64,000 nucleotides of DNA from positions 2,048,501-2,112,500 of the forward strand of contig OY727099.1 of the NCBI GenBank assembly GCA_963402885.1, in the 5' to 3' direction. This DNA is from Antedon bifida (lineage: Eukaryota > Echinodermata > Crinoidea > Comatulida > Antedonidae). The translations under genes and the position numbers were made by a program. The notes under the pieces were generated by a model, which searched no databases, had not been told where the DNA came from, and worked only from the letters and a program-made list of their open reading frames with translations. This document shows, piece after piece, positions 35,601 through 50,600 of this stretch. Within the stretch, counting starts at the first letter, position 1. Each line of letters opens with the position of its first letter.

Positions 35601-38600
35601 TATCCAGTAATTGCATTGCTTTTTATTACTACAGCCTAGGGATCTCATGAACCTCAAACTCCTTTTAATAAGGACATAGGGAGTGTTAAGGAGCTAGAAA
35701 CTCTTTGCTAAGAACAGCTCTTAAGAACATTTCCTCTCAAATTATCATTTTCAAAAACACTTCAAAAATTGTTGCAAAGGTTTATTAACTCAATGTAGTC
35801 TGACTTGTGATATGTTTTAAAGGCTATGATTGGTTTCATGATTTGCCTAGGTCACTATGGGAAATAATATGTTGGTTCGTGTCGTTTTCATAGCTAAATT
35901 TATACAAAACTGCTTCAAAATAATTATTTAGAAAAACTTACAGTATAATATCAAAAATTATTATTCAACGTAAAAGCATATGAGCTGGGCAGTGGATTCA
36001 AGAAATACCTCAAATGGTTTTACATTTATGTTTCTTTTTGTATTCCTATCGCATTAGTGGTTCAATTGAATAGATTCTTTCAGTTCACACAAACCCAACC
36101 AACTACAATGCTATTCTGTTTACTAAACCATTTATATAATATAGTACTGATATACCTTGGAAAGTTCCACTGTACTTAATGTACTGCAAAAAAAATTAAA
36201 CAATGTAAGGAGGAAATGATAGATAATTAGAATAATATAATATAATAAAAATAATTGATCAAAAGCAGTCATTAACTGGTCTTGTTTTGGACTTGAAAGA
36301 TGGCAGCACATGGACAGGTTTGATTCTACTTGATTATCCTTTGATTATAGTTAGATCTAAGTATATATTGTTCTTTTCTTTTAATTTCGATTATTGGTCT
36401 AGATTTTAAAATATATATATATTTTCTTAGATATTAACTAAACTAAAAAGACATTCTGTATTATACTATTACTAGACTCACATTTCCTGGTTTGTTTGCA
36501 GAGCATAATCTGATATTTCAGAAAATGGGAATGTTAATCTTTCTACATTGGTGATTTTAGGCCTAAAATCCTAAATCTACAACAGGCTATTGATGAACTA
36601 AATGTTATTATAGATTTTAAAGTGAATGACTAGTAATGTATGACAACATTTGATACCAACTTGTTTAACCAAACCTTTTTCTAAAAGACCCTTTATATTA
36701 CACTGTATACTAGTGCATTATTAAGAGTCAATGCTGTTGATGCCATTGCATAAATATAATAGAGTCTTTCACAGTTAAGTGATGCGTTGGTTCCTACGTC
36801 ATTTTATTCTATCCTTTTACATAATACAGAATAAGAGTATATTGTCATGTAATGTAAAAAAATAGTGTAATCACAACCTCAAATTTAGGCACACATTTTA
36901 AACAAAAACAGAAATAGATTTTATTTTCTAAAAGTTGTTAGATAGGCAGATTAAAAAATTATTGATTTATTTACTTATTTAAATACAGGTACCATTAAAT
37001 CAAGTTAGTATATTTTAAGCTTATGATTTTTCTTTTGGGAATAGCTTTTCAATTGGGTATTTCCTTTTTTCATACTTATATTACTGGTTTAAAAAAGGCA
37101 TAATAATTAAAATTTCTTTAACTTCAATTTAAAGATAAAAGCATAAAAAATACAGCCAACTCTCATTAAATTGATGCAACTAGACTGACCCAGTTTTCTA
37201 CATACAGTAGAACCTCTATTAAGGGTACACCTCCTGGACCCAACACAGTGTCCCTGTCATATGGGCTGCTACCTGAATAAGGAACCTTAAAACACATATT
37301 GTCCCTTGTTCGTTAAACAGTAAAGTGTCCCCTTAATAGAGGTGCTCTTATGTATTTCTTTGAATAGAAATAATCTCATCCTTTTCGTTTTCAGTTATTA
37401 TTTTAGATAATAATTATGACACAAATTTGTTCTGTTGATCTTATTGATAGAGTTGGCTGTATTTTACTAAAATAAAAATCTAACATCTTTTTTTCTGAAT
37501 TCTTCAATTTGCAGGATATTCACTATAGCAAGTATAATACACTGCCAAATGACTCTTACTCAAAAGTTTGTAGCTTGTGGTTTACCAGCTGACCACTTTA
37601 CTTCCTGCATGCTCGCTTTAAATCTTAACAGAACTAGAATTCAATTACGAAGTACTAGCGTGACATACAAAAAACCATTTTGGATTTCCACCGCTATCTT
37701 TAAAATATTCCATTTCAGAATACAGTATGACCCCTATTAAGATCAGTGGCGTAGCGGCTATGAGCGTTCACTGGCTAAACCCAGAGGCCTGGGGGTTATG
37801 GGGGCCTCTGAGCAGTGCCCAGAGGAAAAACAGGCATTAAAATATGTCGAAAACAGCTTATAAAATGCCTGAAGCCTCCAGCCTAGGAGGGCCACTTAGG
37901 GTTCCTAAACCAAGGGCCTCAGGTCTCTACATTACGCCACTGATTAAGAGGACAATGTTTTGACCATACAAAGTGTCCCCTTAATAGGGTTGTCCTCTGG
38001 TTCTACCGTATTTAGTTTTTAATTAGTCGAGGCTAGCAAAATATTGGCTTGTAAAATTTACACCCATAGTTGCCAAGGGCTATTCGAAAGTATAAATAAA
38101 TAAGACTTTTATTAATAAATAAATAAGCCAATAAGGGCTTTCCAAAAAGGGTAACGCAAATTTACATTGTGTGTCAGACTAGTACTAAAGTGTGAACTGA
38201 TAATAACAATGCATATTTGCATAGAGACTTCACTATAATTTCTCTATGATATATGCCGTAGGTATACAGTATATACTGTATATATAATACTCATGGTAAT
38301 AGCAATGCCTTTAATTATCTATATAGGTATAGAATATTATTATTACTACTACTATTATATTTATTTATTATTTAGTTTGTCACTTATAAACTGTCATATA
38401 GCAGTCCTATTTGTTTCACTATGACCTACTATTGTTGACACAATATCCAACATGTCCACTTTTATTGATACTATTCACAATAACCCCTAAATGACTAATG
38501 CTTTAGCTTTGCTATGAACCTTTGTACTAATATTGATTTAATAGTTTTAAAGAAAAACATGTTGAATCACAATACAAGGTCGTCAGTCTTGAGTGTTGGA

Positions 38601-41600
38601 ATGACATTTTTTATTTTGATTTCCTTATCTATATTATTGATTTTAATTTTTGTGTTTTTTGTTATATTCTTTTTATCATCACATTCATCATCATCAACAA
38701 CAAAAATCCAATGATTCTAATTTTTTAGTTATATAATATTAACTTGTATGTTTATTATTATAAGAAATACAGAATTTATGTTAAATACTTTATATCACAT
38801 AGACTATAATATTAATGTATTAATTATATAATGTATTTAAAGACACTTTTAATTTATATATTATTCACTGTGCACAGATGTTTATATCATATATTTATAA
38901 TGTACTGTAACAAAACATATAAGATTAAAAAAAATGATGACAACTTTGATTTGAACTTCTTCTGCGTATCAGGCAAACGCCCTACCATTTCAACCACTGA
39001 GGTTTTCAGAGATTTCTATCCAAGAATTTTATAATAATATAGAAACAAAAATTATGTGAGATTTTAACTTAGATTTGAACATTAGACTCTTTTGTATATC
39101 AGGCAAACACTCTACCATTAGACCACTTTTAAAAATCATTTTTCAAAGATTTCTTGGTGGTTATACCTTTTCTAGGAAATTCAACAAATGATTTATATAC
39201 AAGTTTGCAGTCCATAAGTACTTTATTGATAGATTTATAAGTACCTGTACAAATTGACAAAGTCGTTTATTTCATAAGGTCATTTAATAATGAGTAAATA
39301 CAAAAGTGAAAGTATAATTTTGTTTTAATTTCCTGACTGCTATTATTATAATGATACAGTACTTTCTTAAGCTCCGTATACACTATCAAACTAGTTTTTT
39401 TGTCACATAAAGTTTGATAGTGTAAACAGAGCTTTATTCATACCGTAGTAGTATAAATAGGAAAAAGAAGCAAAATTATTATTTATTCATTTTAAAAGAT
39501 ACATTTTTACAATTAAATTTTAATTGGATGCATATTTATTGCATCAAACCTCATCCCTCTTCCAAATTCTACCCTCTCTTCGATCCCCATCCTTCACCCA
39601 ACATTTCAAAAGTTTTGTACAGTTGGAAAAATATGTAGAACTTTCTTTATTCTTTATTCTAGTACTTTAAAAAAAATTAATTCCCAGAAAGATGAGATTG
39701 AGAGTATATTAATAAAAACTTCTTCCTTATCTAATAAAAGTTGTAATTGTGTGGTCCATATCCATAAATACAGTCAACTCTCCCAATACCGAACACCTTT
39801 GGGCTGGCCTAATATGTCTGATTTGCCAGAAAGTCTGGTATCCGGAATGTGTTTTTAATTGTAAAAAAGAATTTGGGAATGTTTGGTATTGGGAAAGTTG
39901 ACTGTATGCAAATTTAACTTTTACCCACAAATCAGTAATATAATAGAAATGTTATGAATGTTTTAATATATCTATTGAATACACTTAATTAATATAATAA
40001 TTTTGATATTTTGTTAAATTATTTTTTAACACTATTTCTGCATGTCGTCAGATATTTGGTCACAAACTATTTAAAATGGAAAGTTACTTCCATCAATATG
40101 ATGCACTAACTGTATAATGTTGATTATAATCTTTAGATACAAAGAAAAATTAACAATGCATTCCGTAGAAAAGAGAACAAGCCAGCAAGGGAGAGTACAG
40201 CGAGTGAAGACAGATCGTCGGTGGCGTCGGAGGACAGCGATGGCGAAATAAATGAAGCAGGTAAGCTTGTAGAATCATACTGCTGAATTTGTTGAAATTA
40301 ACATAGTTTTCTGGAGATAGTTTAGTTATAAGAAAATGTAAAAGTATTACCATTTGTTTCTGGTAGAGTTTATTTTTAATCTATACAGATTTAGTTTCTC
40401 TCAACTTAACAGGGAAGTATCTTGGCTTCCACCATATATTTTGAGCGAGAAGTTTCCAACATGGAACATTAAGCACTGTTGTAAATTAGGCCCTACTTCA
40501 CCAACTATTTTGGTCACAGCCAAGTCATGTTGAGGTCATAACAAAAGGTTGCATGCACTTTTCTATATTGGACCCACTTTAGTGTTATGGAAATCACACA
40601 CATTTACTGTACACAAACGACCCTATGGTTAGCCTACTTCCAAATATTGAAGAGAAAATTTTCTACAATACGATAATATACTGACCCTGAAGATCATATC
40701 CCCCGGTTAGGTATAAACTTCAGAAAGATGGATTTAAGCTTGAGTTTAAAGATGTTATGCTTGAGGCGATATACACCCTGTATTAAAAAAAAAAAAAAGT
40801 AAATAACAAAAATAATATACGTATTTTCTCACAGGTTAAGTTCAAATTTTCTAGGCGCTCCTCTTCATTCTTCACACATGACCAATTATCTAATTTTAGA
40901 CTTGACAAAATCATATTTAAATCCAAACAATACAAAATTAAGTTATAGTAGGTATTAGTGTGTTATTGTTTTTCTAATGTAAACAATGAATTGTTTCCGA
41001 AAAAATAGCCATAGAGATTCTTTTATGTAGCCAAAAAAGTTATTTTTTGATACCTTGTATTACTAACTGTGGTTGAAATCTCCATGGCAACTGTCAACGG
41101 TCACAGGAAGTCTGAGAGGAAGGGGAGAATCTAATTGTCCTAAGCTGTGTCGTAACGGTACAGCGTGGTATGTTTGAAACTGTTAAGAGGTTAATCAACC
41201 AACCGCCTGTTCGAAAAAAAACCTGAGAGGCCAAAGTCAAACAGCTTTAAATGATTAATTTAATTCATTAGGACAAAAAAAAACACCCTGTATATAAATT
41301 GCATTTCCTAGTTCTGTTGTTATTTCTCAGTATAGAGTTGGCAGCTTTTGATGATGATAAATTAATTTGGTGAACTGTTCGCCGACTTCTGTAAAGCTAG
41401 GCTATCATTTGTGATTTCTGTTTAAGCCTTTCGAGACAGCCTTGAAGCATCCTGTGTCAGGAAGCTTAGCGCCGTTTACTGGTCAGATTCTCTGCGCACT
41501 TGGCTTTCGCATCTCAGATCATTGATACTTTATTTCATTGTCATGGTTTTTTCAATAGGAAGTTTTTAAATGTTGTTTTCAAGTAAGTGAATATTAATTT

Positions 41601-44600
41601 TATGCCTTATAAGGACTTGTTTACTAAATATTGTTAGATAGTGTTGATAGGTGCTGATACCATGGATAAATAAAGTTTATTCAGGGAGATTTCAAAACAA
41701 CAAAGTGCATGTACTGTTATGTATCATCCATACATTTGGTTTGTATTTCCAAGGTTGTTAGGTCAGTTCTTTTATACAAAATTATACTTTATACTTTATA
41801 CATTTATACTTGTAATCAACTAATATTGTTTGTTCTAGTGTAGAGTTCTGTATCTTTTAGTGGAATTATTTAGAGTTTCAAAATAATAAAATCTGATCAA
41901 CACCTTTTGTTACTATACCTGGATGAATGATAATATTCAGCGTTTCAAAATAGATTACTTTGGTTTAGTTTCTTATATTGGCAACGTTTGTTTATTTCGT
42001 ATTCTATTTCCTTATATTTGTCAATTCTATTCACTTTACCATGATTTTATTGGAGTTGTGTAGCCGATATATCATTTCGACAGTCTACTCAGCTGTAAAT
42101 TAGTACCTGGTTGAAATACCAGGAAGGAAAAGGTGGCATGGAAAGGAACTGGCCACCTCACCACATAATGCTAAGGCTAAGTAAAATGAGCTCCTAATAA
42201 CAGCTCATTCCCTTATGGGACTTACCTTTACCATTATTTGTTATGTTTATTATAATATAGTATGCAATTTTGTATTATTTCATTTTCAAAGAACTTATAA
42301 ATATACCTCAAAAGAGGAAGTATTTAGTGTTTAGTTGAAGGTGTGATTTTTGAAATGCATTCACCAACCAAGCTAATTAGAGTTTGTAAACATTATATCC
42401 TCATTCCAAGCATTTTGGATACAAAATACACATATAAGACAATTTTATTTCACCCTTCAACATCTTGTAAATTCATTTTTTCTAAAACTAGTATATATCA
42501 GAGTAAGCGAGAACGTTTGCGAAAAGGTGAAGTTGGTTTTTTTTTTTTTTTCAACTAGAGCAAATGAATCTCCCTTTTTGAAATCTGAAGTCGGTTTGTT
42601 GAATAAAGGATGTTTCATATTTTTGCTATGTTAACTTTCAATATGTTTGATTTAAAGTTTAAGAAATAGTTGATTGTGAAAGTAGAATTGAAACTACAGC
42701 ACAAAACAAAATTTTTATTAGATTCTCACAATCTTCAATCAGAGTTGAAACAGTGCATTTTTGTAGACAAACACTAGTTGCATAAGGTATAATTCTTTAG
42801 GAAACAATTGAATTTATTAGATTATGGCGATGTATTCCGCTTTTCATGCTTTGTCACAAGAAATTTAAATTGATAAATAAAACTGAGGTCGTCTATGTTT
42901 TCTAATCACAAATATATGTTGGAGCAAAAGCAGTAAAATTGGTTCAAACTTATTGCTTGTTCCTGCTTAAATATCGAATACTGTATTTATTTGAATAAAT
43001 GCCACTTTGCATAAACGCCTCCCGCAAATAAACGCCCCCGTAGAACATCGTTTTGAATAAACACCTCCTTGAATAAATGCCCAGGGCCTTTATTTATTTC
43101 CTCAAATAAATGCCCTGCCACATATATACAAAATATTGTATTACAAAACATTTCTTGTAATAGATTTCATTGTTTAACATAATCTACAATTTACCAAGCA
43201 TTTTGAGGCAATTTTTACTGTATCGCTTATCGATATTAATTGTGTTGTATTTTTTCATATCTAGTGGATATATATTTGATTATACATGTTACCATGATAT
43301 GACACCCACAAAAATAAATTCCTCCTTTGAATACTGTAAACCCCCCTAAATACCCTCCTGAACAATAAATGCAGCGGGCCGTTTATTCGTATAAATACAG
43401 TTAATATTATTAAAAATATAAAATGTGGCTCCCAATAAACTTAAAAGAAAAATATTATTGTAAAAGTTGCATAAAAAGCTGTGTGGAAATGAGGTCGTCT
43501 ATATTACCTAGTCACAATGATAATATCGCTATGATTTTATAGCATATCCGTTGATGTTCATTGTAATGCTTGATAATTCCAAGCCCATTTGCGTACTAGG
43601 ATCGTGATAGAGTTTATTTGTCTCATGGGAGAAAATGTATAATGGTCAGAGTTGTAGAAAGGAAATGAAAATAAGTAGATTGAGTACTGATTTTGTGCAT
43701 AATCATATAACAAAGAATTTACATAATTCTTCATGCTTCAATGAACTCAATTTCGCAATATTCACACAATCCAATGAATTTTTATAAATAAATAAACCAG
43801 AAATAAGGCATTATTTCTTTCTTTATTTCTTAATAATATATAAGGTATATTCTTGCACCAGATATGTGATATGTGTTTATTTTTAAATCATTTATATTAG
43901 ATAAAAAAAAAAAGTTAATATTCTTATTCAACTTTTTTTTATAGAACATAAAAAGAGGCTAACAGAAATAAGACGTAAACGAAGTCGTTCCCAGTATTGC
44001 AGGGTAGAACGTATCCGCCAGTACGCACGTTATGAAAAGTTATTTGATTATGTCGTAGTTGTGTCATTACGCAATAATCCAGAGAAACGATGCTTTGAGC
44101 CATATGAAGTGAGGAGATTCCCACAAGAGGTAAGAATGTTTACATGTATCAATTGCATTTATGTATTGTGTATCCAGTATGACTACAACATTGGGTATGA
44201 AAATAGTTACCATCCAATAAAATAATACATTTTAATCTTCACGTTGTTTTAAATGTTGTAATTTTATTGTTGGATGATTATGTTTTGCTTTGGAGACCCA
44301 CTTGATAGTTTGATTTAGTTCGCTTTTGGGAATCCTGTCTCTCTCTATTGTTTGTTATTTTTTGTTATAATTATGTGAGACGAAATAAATGAAATGAAAT
44401 GAAATGAAATACATATGTCATTAGAGAGTGAAATGGCATAAGAGATTCCTAATTATATTAGAGAACATTCTTTATTTAGTTTTAACACTTATGTCAGGCA
44501 ACTTAAAATTTTTTTTTTCTCTTCAAACAAACCTTTTTATCTGTGAATAATGTATATATTTTTTTTATATTCAATTTTAATGAATGTTAATGTTCAATTT

Positions 44601-47600
44601 GATGCTACGCAATTTTTCAATTTTTTATATCTTTGTAAAATAAAAATAAAATAATGAAGGGATATAGGACTAGCGTGTGAAAGACATGTGTTTGACCTTT
44701 CTCTACCATATTTCATGTATAATTAGGCAAGATACTCTGCTCTCATTACCTGTCCTTTGGATGGGACATAAAGTCGTTGAACCTGTGTACATACATGCAT
44801 GTTCCTGATAAAAGACTTTTAGAAAAGAGAATGTTCATACACATTTAACAAATTATTAAAATTCAAGTGTCATACTTTATATTTGTAGTAAATACAAATA
44901 GTTTTTTATTATATACATTTCAAAATATTTCATTCATTTTATGTCTTTCAATTTGTTTTTAAAGTACATTGAAAATGAAATCAGTAAAATAAATTTTTTT
45001 CTAGGAAAAAAATTTCGTTCGGTTGTGTTGATTAAATTTCCGAATGACATGTGTCAAAGACTGATAAAAATACTAAGTATATGCTCTTAATCTGACACAG
45101 CATGTTCATTGAAATTATGAGCTATTTTAAATAAACTGTGGTTTATTTAATTTATTAAATTTAAAGTTGTTTTGCAAATTCTGTAAAATCTTAAAGCTAT
45201 TTATATTGTGGACAGCAATTTTACCTCCAATCACAAAAACATTGCTTGCTTCTATGGTATGTACATGGGATACAAAAAATAGATATTTTTGATCAAATGT
45301 CGAAATATTAATACCAAATACTACAATATATACTACTAAATACCAGTTGACTATCCCAATACTAGAATATCTGAAAAATCTTGAAAACTCAGAGGAGACC
45401 AGACCAGACTTTTCTTGTGGTCCATTTTATCATTAAAAATACATTGGGAAAACCAGAATATCTTGAAAATCAGACCAGTTCAGTTTAGTACAAGTAAGTC
45501 TTGTAGAGTTGTCTGTACTCTAAAATCATTGATTACATGATTCTTTTTATACTTATAGGTTGGTGGTCCAGATAAGTTACGAGCAATACCGCAATTCTGC
45601 TTTCCAGATGCATTTAAGTGGGCACCAGTTGAGCAATACCGTAGGTATGGCCTTACAATTTTTAGCTAAGCAGCTGCTCAACATGAAGGGACGTTATAGA
45701 GGAGATAAAAGTTGTTGTGTGTGTGTGTGTCATCCACACCTGTTCAGGCTGCAAAACACAGATTATTTCGCCCTTTTAATTAATAAACCACTGGTATAGC
45801 ATATTTTTAAACCTTCTGACATATTAACTGTGCATCATCATTGCTGCGTAGCAGCTATTAAATTCTTGACAGCAATTTGACCTCCCATAACACGAACATT
45901 GGTTGTCAGATCCGAAAGGTCATGGTTTGTCTAAAAAAATTCACCTAAAACGACCTAGGCCAAGTTTACGGCTTTCACTCTCTGGAAGTGAAATCAATTA
46001 TTGCAGGCGATGATTGCTGCTTAGTCCATAGGAGGTCGTTTGTTATCCTAATGAGAAGCGTTGCAACCCCCTCCCCCTCTATCTTAAAGTAGGCTAGATC
46101 CGCCGCTTAAAATATTTGCTTGAGCATATTTGTAGGCCTATGTCCACAGCACTTTACCATTTCTAATTTATTTATATAATTCAATAAACATTCTTTTCTT
46201 TTATGTTGTATTTAGTGAAACATTCTCGTTTGTTCTAACAAGTGAAGATGGATCCAGGTTGTATGGTTATTGCAGAAGACTTCTGGTGTGTAACAATACT
46301 TTCACTTTCGCATAAATCTTTTGTCTGCCGTTTCTTTGTTTTTATCAATTTTAGATACAAAGTCTGTTATTTCCCTAAATTTTCATATTACAATTAACAG
46401 ATTTATCTACTTTAAAAGGTAGCTCCGGGTTTTGCTTAAAGGTTTTTACTTTAATTTGTTTTTATGTAATAGAAAATTCACCAAAATTTATTCTCATTTA
46501 TGTACATTTTAGGAGAAAAAAGTATGTTTAATAAAAAGACTAATCAATTTTACATACAATAATATTTTTATTAGAAAAAGTTACTAAAGATTGAAATTAG
46601 TCGAAAATCGGTAAAATCACTTTTTAAAAGAGAGATTTATTTCATGACGTTTGTTCTGCTCCAAAGCTGTTAAAAAATAAGTGTGGTTATATTAACGCTA
46701 TTTTGAAATAACCAGTAGCCACAAATCCTTGGTTTTTTAATATAAGTAATAATCTATTTATACCTGCATGATGTTTTGTCAAAGTTGCTAGTTACTACTT
46801 TATTAATAACTTCTTATCTATTGAGGAAATGCCTCAAATTAAGGCAGCCAATATATCAAAGTATAAAGCTCCGTCTACACTAACTAGTTTGACAAAAAAC
46901 TGTGATGTGCCCAAATATGGTAGTGATATGCTTAAATATGGTAATGATATGACATCATCACGTCCATATATGGGCACAATAATAGTAATAGTGTAGTTTA
47001 ATAGTGTAGACAGAGCTTAAAACTCAAATATTTAGGCTATTGAACACGTGTCAAGCATGCACGCTTATACCAGAGGAGTACCTCCTCTTTGTATGATGAC
47101 TAATGAAACAAGCACATTGTGTCACTCTGTGCAGTACACTAACGATCGTGTCCTAGGAAACTGATCATGTTCACGCTTTCTTCTCTGAGTTTAGTAATTT
47201 CCTACGATAATTTACATCCAATAACCTAATGTAAATAATTGTTTAATTGTTACGGTTAATGGTTACTTTTGGTATATCTTATTTTTTATGCCAACAAATT
47301 TAGATTTACATATTTAGTTTCAACTCTGCTATGTTTGAACATTTTTAGGAAAATGCCCATGTTCGCACTTCTTCTCCGAGTAGTAATTTTCTACGATAAT
47401 ATAAATCCAATATATACCTAATGTAATTATTAATTGTTTAATAGTTACGGTTAATGGTTACTTTTGGTATATCTTATTTTTATGCCTACAAATTTAGATT
47501 TACATATTTTTTATGCCAACAAATTTAGCTTTTACATATTTTGTTTCAGCTCTGCTATGTTTGCCTATAATTATATTATAAACTATTTAAATTCAGTCTT

Positions 47601-50600
47601 TAAAGGAAGTCGTGTATAATAGGATAAAATTGAAATAATATTGACAATTTCCATATTCTGAAGTTTATAATTATTTTTTTTAAATATAAAATAAGTTTTA
47701 AATTTGTATGTGTAATGAATATTTTGAAATAATTGTAAAATGTAAATTTAAATCTTTAATAAATATTTTACCATAATTTATTTGAAAAATTAATCATTTG
47801 ATTGACATATTTTTGTAATATTTTCAAAATGTATTATACAATGTTTTTTTTTTCCTTTTTGTTAAACTACAAAGAAAAAAACCATTTTCAAGTCTTTAGT
47901 TCCTACTTTTAATTTCTTGTGATAATCAACAAAACTCTTCTGAAATTCTGTTTTTATTTATAAAGACTATTATACCCAGTATATTCAATGTTTCTATTTT
48001 ACTATCAAGATAAAAGGCATTAAATTAAGTGTTGTAGTTTCTGTTTCTTCCAAAAACCTTTTTTTTTTGCAGAATATAAATGATAAGAAGCATATATTTT
48101 CTTTATAGTGCATAATTTTATTTTTAAAGTAACAACATAATAACAACAAAATTGTCCTGTTTTCACAGCCACCGGGAGATGGACCTAGGCTGCCAGAGGT
48201 ACATTGCATCATCAGCCCAATCGGATGCTTTCCACTGTATGAAAAATTATTAGACCTAATGGAGGACAGAAGGAAAATCACACCTGTACACGTTGACGTC
48301 CTATTAAAAGCAGCAATTGCGAGGAAGTTTCCGTCACCGGTAAATCCATTTTCGTAAATTCTTAAATGATTACAGATAAAGGTCAAATTACGTCTAAAAA
48401 AATAATGTTTATAGATATGGTGGAAGTTGACCGGTTACTAAATGACGTAAATTGAGACGTGATATTCAGCCATAATTTGTACAGTCACTTTTTCAATTAG
48501 GAAATATTTTATTTAGCAACTTTTTTATTTATAGATAACTAAAAACTAATAGAAAATGTGTATAATACGCTCATTCGTATGTTTTTTATAACATTCTCTT
48601 AATTTTCCTTTTTAATCGAGTTGTGTACCGAGATTCAGCAATTAAAAACAATTATTGTAAACGGAGATAGCCCTCAGCAATGCATGCTCGTATTATTGGG
48701 TATTATTATTTTACGGGTATGTTTCAGCGTCAACTACCACAGACAGTGTGTACCACATTTGAAAAACACCCAATCATCAATATCATTGAGTAAAAATTCA
48801 AAAACTTAGGCACCATTTACCAAAATTTACCCTTACGTAAATTATATATAGATTATGAAATTGAAAAGATTAAGAGAGTTTAAAGACTATACTATGTATT
48901 ATATTATTAAGTTATTTCAGTTGAAATACATTACATCATTATTTGTTTTCAGTCGAAATGCTAAAAGCAATATATAAAGACATTTGTAACTTTATAATGC
49001 GTATCACATGCACATGCTATATTCATAATAACCGGAAGTTTGACAATTTACCAGAAACCTTTAGGGCAGTGTGCGTGCAAATCTGGTTAAATTAATATAA
49101 TTTGTTTTAACTTTAATTGAATTATAAGTACAAGTAGTCGAGTATTAAAAACAGATGAGTTTAAACAGTGACTACATTTAGCATACAGTACATACATCTG
49201 CTTGGAAAGAAAGTACCCAGTTTAATTCTCTTGGTAGATGGGACTTATCGATAGGACAAAATTTGGACAGTATGTTTTGTGCAGGTGTATTTAATTGGTG
49301 ACATTGTTTACCAGGATGACATTATTTACCAGGGTCGCATTGTTTACCACACAGTGACATTGTTCACCAATAGGATGTACAGCCAATACACTTACGTCCT
49401 TCCCCTTCCTATGATTGTCCCCTACCCTAAATTAATAGCCTCTATATGTCCCTGTTGACTACCAATTTCTTTTATTTGAAGTTTGAATACACCCATTGGG
49501 ACACCCCTATAAGGCGACACAAGGGGCAATATATGTTTTAACACTATGGCCAACTTCTATTCAGTTGACATACTAAAGGAACACATAATTATGGTAACTT
49601 ATTATTTGCAGGGTATGGCAGTTGAACTAAGAGTTCCAACATATACAGGTACAGAAGAACACAGTCTAAGACGCCCTCTAGACTCCAGGCTAGAGCAGGT
49701 ACAGTAATATAAATGCTTTGTTGAAAATATTTCTTCTGAAAAGCTGTCTAAAAAGAACATTTATTCATAGAATTTGATTGGCTAATTTAACATGATAGGT
49801 GTGTCTATATGTTTCTTTGGATGGCAAGTTCAATTCAATCATTATTTTACACAGTACGTTAAAAATTAAAAGCGAGTCAAGGTCACATTTCATAAATTTT
49901 GAGACACGACTATACCAAGTTGTCTGTTTCCCGAGGCAAGATGCTTTTTTAACTCGGCTTTCGCATACGCTGTCAGGCTTCCGGCATTCATGCAAATAAT
50001 GCATGTAAAGAATCTCTTTCAAAAAAAGTAACCATTTCCTAGTTCTAAGAATCAGCAGATATATCAATAATTTGTATTTTTCTGTTGGATCATATATAAA
50101 TCCAAAAACGAAATGTCAACTCTGTGGATGAAAATGTCTCTGTACAATTTGATGAAATAAGCCAAAAGATAAAGAAAAACAGACACAGACTTTATATTGA
50201 CACACCTTTAAAGTGTATCGTTGCCATTTGATTGGTTGGTTTATGTATCACGTGCCATGCATTATTTGGACCCATCTCACGATTTTGTGTACGTATACAC
50301 TACTTTGTAAAAATGTGTGCTTGTGAGGTTTGAAAATCAATCTGTAATGTGGGCCATCTGTAACGGCTGATAGGCCTTAGACATTCACAGTAGCTAACTG
50401 TAAAACCTCGAAAAGAAGCCCATTTTTTAGGACTCTTAAGTGAGCTTCTTTTCAAGATTACTTTTGTAAACTGAAGAGAGGGGGCTACTTTTCGAAATGA
50501 ATGCTGTAAATTTTTTGAACTTCTACTACAATAATATTATTTTTGAGACATTCTGTCCATTCAACATTAATTATTAATTGAAATATATTGAATATCTTTT

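Noticed and set aside
38950..39130. Functional tRNA-Gly genes
   Set aside because: A and B boxes are recognisable but acceptor and anticodon stems do not pair convincingly; better read as SINE heads or pseudogenes.
40770..41300. Possible retroelement between two ACACCCTGTAT motifs next to A-runs
   Set aside because: No coding sequence, target duplication or second copy was found in the window to support an element.
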